From positions 1 through 5,178 of the forward strand of contig CAMZKK010000159.1 in the NCBI GenBank assembly GCA_947311175.1: a stretch of DNA of 5,178 bases. Reading direction: 5' to 3'. The notes under the pieces were generated by a model, which saw nothing but the letters and a program-made list of their open reading frames with translations, did not search any database and had not been told where the DNA came from. How positions within the stretch are numbered: position 1 is the stretch's first letter; every line of letters begins with the position of its first letter. Shown here one piece after another: positions 1-5,178 of this stretch. Source of the DNA: an uncultured Planctomycetota bacterium. GTDB lineage: Bacteria > Planctomycetota > SZUA-567 > JAFGNG01. A program made the position numbers and the translations under genes.

Positions 1-183
1 AAAAATCAACACCATCAACCGAGTATCGAGATTCTAAAAAAATATATACATGGGCTTATTTCAAGGATTCTGATAATGTTGCATCAAAGCTACTGCTTAG
101 TGCAACATTATCAGAATCCTTGACATAAGCCCATGTATATATTTTTTTAGAATCTCGATACTCGGTTGATGGTGTTGATTTTT
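1..183. repeat. Near-perfect 83-bp inverted repeat with 17-base loop (fold-back, probable artefact)
   Basis: Bases 1-83 pair with 101-183; the only mismatch is T60 against C124. The loop is 84-100. TGCA, itself a palindrome, occupies 80-83 and 101-104. At the three positions where the neighbouring repeat A4 differs from A3 (103, 110 and 161), the left arm matches A4, so it is a copy of the adjacent sequence. The right arm is ordinary coding sequence that aligns without gaps to repeat A3 at an offset of 486 bases; the left arm has no such role. A 3' end at TGCA pairing with the TGCA just upstream and being extended would make exactly this product, as in whole-genome amplification chimeras. A genuine chromosomal inverted duplication is the alternative. 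Confidence 0.93.
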
Positions 184-3100
184 TATAGATTGCAAGCCAA
201 TTAAGTTCGTTATGGGCAATGTTACTGACCTGTGCAACAACAACGGAATCATTTGTAGAATAAATTTCTTTTTCCATCTTGATGCTTATCAATTTTTCAT
301 AAATTGCCGTTACTGTTAAATCATTTGTGATGTCAGAAAATGATTTATCCCAGCCAATAAATTCCCAGCCTGAATTTGCAGCCACAACAGGAGCGACCGC
401 ACTATCTCCTTCATTTATAATTTGGATTAACTCTCCGCCACCAGTTCTTACTCCATTTTCCCCAACGGAAAAAGTAACATTGTAGGTTGCTGTTTTAACT
501 AAAAATTCACTCTCCGCAGTAACCCCAAATCCATCATTAGCAAAGGCAACAACCTTGTATTCTCCGGCACCAAAGCTACCGCTTAATGAAACATTGTCAG
601 AATCCTTGACATAAGCCCATGTATATATTTTTTTAGAATCTCGATATTCGGTTGATGGTGTTGATTTTTTGTAGATTGCAAGCCAGTTAAGTTCGTTATG
701 GGCAATGTTGGTAACTTGGGCAACAATTATAGATTCATTTGTAAAATAAATTTCTTTTTCTGTTTTAACGCTCATTACCTTTTTATAAGTTGCACTTACG
801 GTTACTGCTCCTGCCGGCATCTCTAAGGTTGTTGTTGATAAATTTGCATCGGCAACAGTTGCCCCCACCCATTTATCAAATTCATAATTATTTACCGGCG
901 CATCGGCAACAATTGTTACAACTGTTCCTGCACTATAACTCCCATCACCACTACCTGAATTTACAGTTAAAGAATATTTGATTTCAGTGTATTGGGCAGT
1001 TATGGTTAGATTATTTTCAATATTAGCAAATGACTTATCCCAGCCAATAAATCTCCAGCCACTATCAGCAGTGATTACAGGCTCTACCGCATCGTTATCG
1101 TAAGAGATTGTTTGATTAAGTTCTCCGCCACCTGTTCTACTACCATGCTCACCTTCAACAAAGGTTACGGTATAATTATTTATAGCAAAACTTGCAACAA
1201 CATTTAGATTGCTACTCACATTTGAATCAACTCTTGTCTCATCTGTTACGCCGTCACTCCAACCTGCAAAATGATACCCATAATCAGCAACAGCAGTTAC
1301 CTCTGTTCCACTTTGTCCATACTGAACAGATTGTGGAGAATCTCCGGAAATAGTCCCATTGACTTCTGCTTCATAAATCAAAGTATAATTTTTTAATTCA
1401 TAATTTGCAGTAACAGTAAGATTACTATTCACATTAGAAAATGATTTATCCCAGCCGGTAAATTCCCATCCTAAATTTGCTGTAATAATAGGAGAAACCG
1501 CACTGTCTCCTTCATTTATTATCTGAACCAAATCACCGCCACCTGTTTTTATACCATTTTGACCTTCAATAAAAGTAACGGTATATGTATTAGGTTGAGT
1601 CACCTGCACTGAAAAATTATTTTCAACAATAACATCATAGGTATCATTTGCAAAGGCAACTACCTTGTAATCTCCGGTATCAAAGGTGCCATTCAATACA
1701 ATAGTATCTGAATCTTCAATATAACTCCATGCATAGATATTTTTTGATTCATGAGTTGCCCCGTCCTTGAAAATAGCAATCCAGTTTTGGCTATTATGGG
1801 CAATTCCTGCAATATTTACCTTAACTGTATTTTCACTTGGAGAATAAACATCTTTTTCGGTGCTAATCGCTGGAGCAATATATTCTGCAACTTCAAATTC
1901 GTTTTCAGCAATAACATTATAGGTATCATTGGCAAAAGCAACAATCTTGTAATCGCCAACATTAAAACTACCATCTAAAGAAATTGTGTCTGAATCTTCA
2001 ACATAACTCCACGCGTAAACATTTGAGGATTTATACTCCATTCCTTTTTTGAAAATAGCAACCCAGTTAAGTTCATTGTGGGCAATATTTTCGACAGTTA
2101 CATTAATAACACTATCTGTATCCTTATAGATAGACTTTTCTGTTATTATGGTAGGATTAGTTAATCTTGGTCCCTCAAGGGCTGCGGAAAAACCAAACAG
2201 CCATTCTTCTAAATTAGTATAACCGTCGTTGTCATCGTCATCATGAGGATTTGCCGGAACAGTTAATGCTCGATAATTCTGAGCAAGTGCCGGAAGACCA
2301 CCAACATCTTCCGGCTTGTCAATAATCACACCTGTGCCATCCTTCAAATTATTTATATTTCGGATATCATTTGCATCCCTATCATTTGGGCGTGCACCAA
2401 CATTTGCATAAATATATTCCTTCACCTCACTTGTTGGCAAAACAGTTACTCCAGCTTTGGACACCGGACTAATATTTGTAGTTGGATCAAAACCAACATC
2501 AATCTGAGTATAATTGTTATCCCATTGATTTTGTGGAATAGTGCCATTGTATGAATTTCCACTTAAAAATATTTTTGTCCCTGCTGCCGTTCCACCTTGC
2601 ACCCAAACATGCGGATAATCATTTCTTGTATTAAGACCTTTTAGTGACAAATTGTTAATCGCACTTAAATATGGACCTCTTGCCGATGCTGGACTGTCAG
2701 GTTGTTTAGGTTGAGTGTATATGCCTTTATAACCCAAATTATAGACAATATTGTTAACCATCAAAACTTCATCTTCTTCACTTATACATGGAGCTCTTCC
2801 CATAAAGTGAGCGAGATAATTTCTAATTAAATCAATGTTGTGAGCCTTAGGTCCAATCAAAAGACCTGTTGAATGAGGTTCGCCATGAATAGAATCATCA
2901 AGCCCTTCAGCAATGATACAATTACTGATTGTTACATCATAAATATTATTACTCCACAATGATACAGTTTGGTCTGTTCCCCAACGAAAGCTACAATGGT
3001 CAATAACTACATTCCTAGTTTCACCGGTGGGATTATATCTGTCACCCCAAATAACCAACGCATCACCGACATCTGTTTTGTCACCTCTTGCAATGCGTAT

Positions 3101-3475
3101 ATGCTTAACCAATACATTTGATGCAGCTATACTAAGACCGCCATTCGTTAAAGTAATTCCCGGTGACGGTGCGGTTTGTCCGGCAATTGTTAAGTAAGGA
3201 TGAGTGATGTAGAGGTTGCCATCTAATTGAATTACGCCAGACACTTCAAAGATGACAACTCTTGGCCCTGAGGTGGTAACGGCATCATAAAAAGAGCCGG
3301 GACCATAGGTATTAAGATTGGTTACTCTTATAATTTGTGGATTAGTTGCCCCTGCATAAGCAGCCCTTGTATCCGTCCCTGCGCCTTCTGCCCCCGGAAA
3401 GATTGGATTGGCCCAAACACTACTCGAAACCAACAATACAATCCCCATTAAAAAACAACTTATCCTATTCAACAT
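56..3475 (-). CDS. Secreted PL1-like pectate lyase with C-terminal A/B repeat mosaic (3' end probably artefactual)
   Basis: Likely a secreted pectate lyase-like enzyme that cleaves polygalacturonate by beta-elimination; 1139 residues are readable. Start: the ATG at 3475-3473 has GGAGG five bases upstream and opens a clean signal peptide (residues 1-22, hydrophobic core, cleavage after VWA). An ATG at 3499 adds eight residues and has no comparable site. Residues 23-330 form a PL1-type beta-helix: FPGAEG near the mature N-terminus, then DHCSFRWGTDQ (159-169), HSTGLLIG (201-208) and GRAP with Arg227 as candidate catalytic arginine. Usual family forms are SW..DE, HHN and RNP; here they read RWGTDQ, IRN and RAP, so activity is likely but unproven. 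An EF-hand-like loop lies at 413-424. Residues 441-1132 are repeats in the order A1 A2 B1 B2 B3 B4 A3 B5 A4. Repeat A ends abruptly, and the last residues (TLSESLK) plus the stop come from an inverted copy of the gene itself, so the true protein is probably longer. The gene lies 75 bases downstream of a second lyase-like gene on the same strand. Confidence 0.92.
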   Translation of the reverse strand: MLNRISCFLMGIVLLVSSSVWANPIFPGAEGAGTDTRAAYAGATNPQIIRVTNLNTYGPGSFYDAVTTSGPRVVIFEVSGVIQLDGNLYITHPYLTIAGQTAPSPGITLTNGGLSIAASNVLVKHIRIARGDKTDVGDALVIWGDRYNPTGETRNVVIDHCSFRWGTDQTVSLWSNNIYDVTISNCIIAEGLDDSIHGEPHSTGLLIGPKAHNIDLIRNYLAHFMGRAPCISEEDEVLMVNNIVYNLGYKGIYTQPKQPDSPASARGPYLSAINNLSLKGLNTRNDYPHVWVQGGTAAGTKIFLSGNSYNGTIPQNQWDNNYTQIDVGFDPTTNISPVSKAGVTVLPTSEVKEYIYANVGARPNDRDANDIRNINNLKDGTGVIIDKPEDVGGLPALAQNYRALTVPANPHDDDDNDGYTNLEEWLFGFSAALEGPRLTNPTIITEKSIYKDTDSVINVTVENIAHNELNWVAIFKKGMEYKSSNVYAWSYVEDSDTISLDGSFNVGDYKIVAFANDTYNVIAENEFEVAEYIAPAISTEKDVYSPSENTVKVNIAGIAHNSQNWIAIFKDGATHESKNIYAWSYIEDSDTIVLNGTFDTGDYKVVAFANDTYDVIVENNFSVQVTQPNTYTVTFIEGQNGIKTGGGDLVQIINEGDSAVSPIITANLGWEFTGWDKSFSNVNSNLTVTANYELKNYTLIYEAEVNGTISGDSPQSVQYGQSGTEVTAVADYGYHFAGWSDGVTDETRVDSNVSSNLNVVASFAINNYTVTFVEGEHGSRTGGGELNQTISYDNDAVEPVITADSGWRFIGWDKSFANIENNLTITAQYTEIKYSLTVNSGSGDGSYSAGTVVTIVADAPVNNYEFDKWVGATVADANLSTTTLEMPAGAVTVSATYKKVMSVKTEKEIYFTNESIIVAQVTNIAHNELNWLAIYKKSTPSTEYRDSKKIYTWAYVKDSDNVSLSGSFGAGEYKVVAFANDGFGVTAESEFLVKTATYNVTFSVGENGVRTGGGELIQIINEGDSAVAPVVAANSGWEFIGWDKSFSDITNDLTVTAIYEKLISIKMEKEIYSTNDSVVVAQVSNIAHNELNWLAIYKKSTPSTEYRDSKKIYTWAYVKDSDNVALSSSFDATLSESLK
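84..290 (-). repeat. Protein repeat module A4, truncated
   Basis: Fourth copy of module A, starting ISIKMEKEIY. It follows A3 residue by residue up to SSSFDA, where A3 continues with GEYKVVAFAND. In A4 the sequence instead turns back on itself at base 83, so about 22 residues of the module are missing. This break coincides with the inverted repeat, not with any domain boundary. Confidence 0.85.
299..486 (-). repeat. Protein repeat module B5 (InlB B-repeat type)
   Basis: About 63 residues, starting YNVTFSVGENG and ending with a V.A.Y strand. It is closest to B1, sharing the TGGG.L.QIINEGDSAV block and GWEF.GWDKSFS. With A3 it makes an A+B unit of 486 bases (162 codons) that precedes A4, which suggests the array grew by whole A+B units at this end. 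Confidence 0.8.
500..775 (-). repeat. Protein repeat module A3
   Basis: Third copy of module A, about 92 residues, opening with MSVKTEKEIY and closing with SEFLV. It differs from A1 and A2 by a short insertion after the AIYKK strand (STPSTEYRDSKK) that only A3 and A4 share. Bases 597-709 match 111-223 of A4 with three differences, all synonymous, so A3 and A4 are a recent duplication or are kept alike by gene conversion. Confidence 0.8.
785..1588 (-). repeat. Protein repeat modules B1-B4 (InlB B-repeat type, about 63-69 residues each)
   Basis: Four consecutive modules with the pattern Y-T-V-T-F, a G-rich turn, GW.F.GWD(K) and a closing V.A.Y. B1 is about 1588-1400, B2 1392-1188, B3 1178-989 and B4 980-785. 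B1 and B3 share TGGG(D/E)L and GW.F.GWDKSF. B2 (GYHFAGWSDG) and B4 (YEFDKWVG, ending in SATY) are more divergent and resemble the divergent InlB B-repeat family. These repeats are common in bacterial surface and secreted proteins as stalk-like adhesion or spacer units. Confidence 0.8.
1607..2153 (-). repeat. Protein repeat modules A1 and A2 (about 88 residues each)
   Basis: Two tandem copies of a beta-rich module. Shared anchors: TEK..Y near the start, NIAHN or GIAHN, NW.AIFK, YAWSY.EDSDT, a GSF or GTF, then GDYK.VAFANDTY and a closing F.V. A1 spans about 2153-1890 and A2 about 1870-1607. The NW.AI(F/Y)K plus W.Y plus final ND.Y pattern is reminiscent of SKICH-like or Ig-like beta-sandwiches, but I cannot assign a named family from sequence alone. 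Likely role: spacing or attachment of the catalytic module. Confidence 0.75.
2204..3409 (-). other. PL1-like pectate lyase module ending in an EF-hand-like loop
   Basis: Catalytic part of the longer lyase gene, mature residues 23-424. Parallel beta-helix character is visible as repeated short hydrophobic strands ending in N or D (NVLVKHIRI, NVVIDHCSF, DVTISNCII, NIDLIRNYL). The module closes with a calcium-loop motif at 2239-2204, D.D.DG.....E (Asp413, Asp415, Asp417, Gly418, Glu424), followed by W425. A DGYTNLEE segment like this commonly terminates FPGAEG-type pectate lyases, which supports reading everything after it as accessory repeats. Confidence 0.8.
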
Positions 3476-3480
3476 ATTTA

Positions 3481-3485
3481 CCTCC
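3481..3485 (-). promoter_or_regulatory. Ribosome binding site of the PL1-like lyase gene
   Basis: Read on the minus strand this is GGAGG, followed by TAAAT and then the ATG at 3475-3473. The five-base spacing fits a strong Shine-Dalgarno site and decides the start in favour of the ATG at 3475 over the one at 3499. Confidence 0.85.
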
Positions 3486-3507
3486 GAAAAAAATAACAAA
3501 TCATCTA

Positions 3508-3513
3508 ATTATA
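3508..3513 (-). promoter_or_regulatory. Possible -10 box in the spacer between the two genes
   Basis: TATAAT on the minus strand, placed so that transcription would begin about 25 bases before the ATG at 3475, upstream of the ribosome site. No good -35 hexamer lies 16-18 bases further upstream (the best is TAATTT). In a spacer this rich in A and T a chance match is quite possible. If real, the PL1-like gene could be transcribed alone as well as from upstream. No terminator hairpin is seen in the 75-base spacer. Confidence 0.25.
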
Positions 3514-3550
3514 AGTAATTGCCAAAAAATAAATTATGTTACGGATTTTT

Positions 3551-5178
3551 TTATTTTTTTTTCATTCTTATAAATAAACTATCCTTACGCAATTTCAGAA
3601 AAGAAGATTTTGGGATTGAGCCATTTGGCTTTCTTCGCTTGGTGATTTCTTTGTCATTAAAGCTTTTGAATTGTGATAACATCTTGGTGTCTTTTGGCGG
3701 TAATATATTCCAAGAATTAATATTCTCCGCAATGACGGATTTTTGTAAGCCATCCTCTCTTTTCGGGAAGATGGAAATATTATTCATCAGATTATGTTTT
3801 CGTGGCTTGCCCCTATCTCCCAAAAACCAATAATTAACAGTATTATTCCAAGCAATGCAATCTCGTAGATTTTGCGGTTTGATATTGCCGTCATCGGTAA
3901 AACCTGAGCCGGCATTATCCCAAGCAAGGCAATTCTTCAAAATATGTGAATCTTGAGCGGTGTCAATATCCGCAGCTTTTCCCAACTTAAAACCGTTACC
4001 ACTACCGTTAAATCCTTTGCCAAAAGACCAAATATCAATCCCGTTTTTATAAGACAGGCATTTGATAAAAGTAATGGCATTGCCTGCCTGCCAACAATTA
4101 AAACCATCATCGGCATTAGACCAACTTCGGCAAGAGATAAAAGTATTTCCCTGCCCCACTCCATCATATATCAAAAAACCATAGGCATGCATACCTTTTT
4201 TTAAACTGCTATATTGTCGATAGGCGTCGCAGTTAAGAACTGTATTGTAAGCAGCCCCACCGGTCATAATAAATCCATCATAGTAATTGTCATACATCTT
4301 CAAATTTTCAAATCGATTATGTGAAGCACCTGAATTTACCGAAACACCATCAATAGCATTCCTAAATTCCATATTCTTGAAGATAAGCCAAGAACCGGTA
4401 ACGATAAATGAAACATTTTTCCTTGTCGGATTATAATTAATATCTCCTGATTTATAGTCGCCTTCAAAAATAACTTTTTCATTTTTATATGCCATAAAAG
4501 TAATTGGGCTATGCCTTGTTCCACTAACGGAAACCAAATTGTAAATAGGATAAATCCCTTCTCTTAGAAAAACAACAACACCCGGACGGACAACCGATAG
4601 TGCTTTCTTGAGAGTCTTAAACGGAGATTTCAATCTTCCCGTATTCTTATCATTACCATCTACCGAGACATAGTACCTATTTGTTAAAACCATTTTCGAA
4701 CTATCTGCTTTTTGTCCGGCACGAACCATAATTGTTTTATTATTTTTCAATAAGCTAAATTTAACAATCCCCTTTTTTACAAATAATTTCGTGGAGCCTA
4801 AATCGGTTTTAAGTTTAAAATATGTGCCAACAACAGTAGATACTGCATGACTAGTTTGAATTTCCATAGGTAGGTTGAGGGGTTGTTTTTTAACCCGAGA
4901 AACAATACTTCCATAATTTAAAGTTAAGAGAATTTGCCGATTTTTAGGATTGTGGATAAGACTTACCTTTGAATTTTTCTGAATATTAATCAATGTGCCG
5001 TCTCGATATTTTAACTGAATTTTCTCATCATCATTAGTAGACATAGTTTGATTGGGTAAGACGAATTGACCCACCTTACCAATGCTTGCTTTATTTACGG
5101 AAGCGATAACTACATTGCCTTTAATCTTAGAAATTACCGGATTAAAATTGTCTTTCGGAAAACTTGAAAAAAGATAGG
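3551..5178 (-). CDS. FecR domain fused to PL9-like pectate lyase beta-helix (5' end outside window)
   Basis: 541 residues are readable and the frame is open to the right edge, so the start and any signal peptide lie outside. A GTG at 5074-5072 is in frame but sits inside the FecR domain and has no spaced ribosome site, so it is not the start. Counting from the first full codon (5176), residues 13-155 look like a FecR domain: G-N-V near the start, KYRDGT, NSKVSL, then SHAVSTVVGTYFKL and VRAGQ. From residue 168 (YYVSVDGNDKNTG) a right-handed beta-helix follows, with PL9/PelL-type motifs: NCDAY, GQGNTF.SCRSW, NADDGFN, NGFKLG and a GF.DD.N turn. PL9 enzymes bind one calcium through four aspartates and use a lysine as base. 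By motif spacing, the lysine is kept (Lys397), Asp356 and Asp357 are kept, but the first aspartate is Tyr332 and the fourth is Asn360. It may be weakly active, have altered metal use, or be a binding protein. The C-terminus is lysine-rich and ends in a run of nine A bases just before the stop. It is probably exported and acts on pectin-like glycans. Confidence 0.9.
   Translation of the reverse strand, partial: YLFSSFPKDNFNPVISKIKGNVVIASVNKASIGKVGQFVLPNQTMSTNDDEKIQLKYRDGTLINIQKNSKVSLIHNPKNRQILLTLNYGSIVSRVKKQPLNLPMEIQTSHAVSTVVGTYFKLKTDLGSTKLFVKKGIVKFSLLKNNKTIMVRAGQKADSSKMVLTNRYYVSVDGNDKNTGRLKSPFKTLKKALSVVRPGVVVFLREGIYPIYNLVSVSGTRHSPITFMAYKNEKVIFEGDYKSGDINYNPTRKNVSFIVTGSWLIFKNMEFRNAIDGVSVNSGASHNRFENLKMYDNYYDGFIMTGGAAYNTVLNCDAYRQYSSLKKGMHAYGFLIYDGVGQGNTFISCRSWSNADDGFNCWQAGNAITFIKCLSYKNGIDIWSFGKGFNGSGNGFKLGKAADIDTAQDSHILKNCLAWDNAGSGFTDDGNIKPQNLRDCIAWNNTVNYWFLGDRGKPRKHNLMNNISIFPKREDGLQKSVIAENINSWNILPPKDTKMLSQFKSFNDKEITKRRKPNGSIPKSSFLKLRKDSLFIRMKKK

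Noticed and set aside
1..183. Intrinsic transcription terminator or functional RNA hairpin at the end of the lyase gene
   Set aside because: The arms are 83 bp, far longer than a terminator stem, and lie within a repeat module's coding sequence. The left arm simply mirrors that coding sequence, so a copying artefact explains it better.
84..2153. CRISPR array, diversity-generating template or mobile element behind the repetitive region
   Set aside because: Repeats are in frame, domain-sized (about 190-280 bases) and protein-conserved, with no short direct repeats with spacers, reverse transcriptase, transposase or terminal repeats in view.
3476..3499. Eight-residue N-terminal extension of the PL1-like gene from an ATG at 3499
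   Set aside because: The ATG at 3475 has GGAGG at ideal spacing and starts a standard signal peptide. The extension would be translated across that ribosome binding site.
3507..3520. Small inverted repeat (AATTA/TAATT, 4-base loop) in the spacer as a terminator or operator
   Set aside because: Only five A-T pairs, expected by chance in such AT-rich sequence, and no following T run suitable for termination in the sense direction.
790..4204. Open frames on the plus strand, for example 790-981, 1751-1978, 3346-3573, 3519-3833 and 3953-4204
   Set aside because: They lie wholly or mostly opposite the two well-supported genes, have low-complexity or unlikely compositions, and show no recognisable domains.
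5072..5074. GTG as the start of the FecR/PL9-like gene
   Set aside because: The frame stays open for 34 more codons to the window edge, those codons encode the first part of the FecR domain, and no spaced ribosome binding site precedes the GTG.

Overview
The window is an AT-rich piece of a bacterial genome, probably from a metagenome or single cell. It carries two long genes, both on the minus strand. Each encodes a secreted, beta-helix enzyme of pectate-lyase type, so the locus looks like part of a gene set for degrading pectin or polygalacturonate outside the cytoplasm. The style (a FecR domain fused to a beta-helix, a long lyase with InlB-type B repeats, an FPGAEG-type PL1 enzyme) recalls Lentisphaerota, Kiritimatiellota and other PVC bacteria, or Omnitrophota. 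This placement is an inference from protein style, not a phylogenetic result.

Layout in the direction of transcription (right to left): 5178-3551 holds a 5'-truncated gene for a FecR domain followed by a PL9-like right-handed beta-helix. In it, two of the expected calcium-binding aspartates appear replaced, while the NGFKLG lysine is kept. Next is a 75-base spacer (3550-3476) with a possible -10 box and a very good ribosome binding site. Then comes a gene from 3475 leftward for a signal peptide, a PL1-like pectate lyase module, an EF-hand-like calcium loop, and a mosaic of two repeat modules in the order A-A-B-B-B-B-A-B-A. The last A module is cut off.

The left end is the most striking structure. 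Bases 1-83 are the reverse complement of bases 101-183 with a single mismatch, around a 17-base loop, and TGCA sits at both inner edges of the arms. The left arm carries the bases that distinguish the fourth A repeat from the third, so it was copied from the repeat right beside it. The simplest reading is a fold-back artefact of amplification or assembly at a contig end. The apparent stop codon of the lyase (56-58) and its last seven residues are then probably not real, and the gene should be treated as incomplete at its 3' end.

The two enzymes are on the same strand and close together, so they may be co-transcribed, perhaps with extra initiation in the spacer. I saw no RNA genes, mobile element, CRISPR array or convincing new biological system. 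The points of interest are the fold-back, the degenerate calcium site in the FecR-PL9 protein, and the modular repeat architecture of the PL1 protein.
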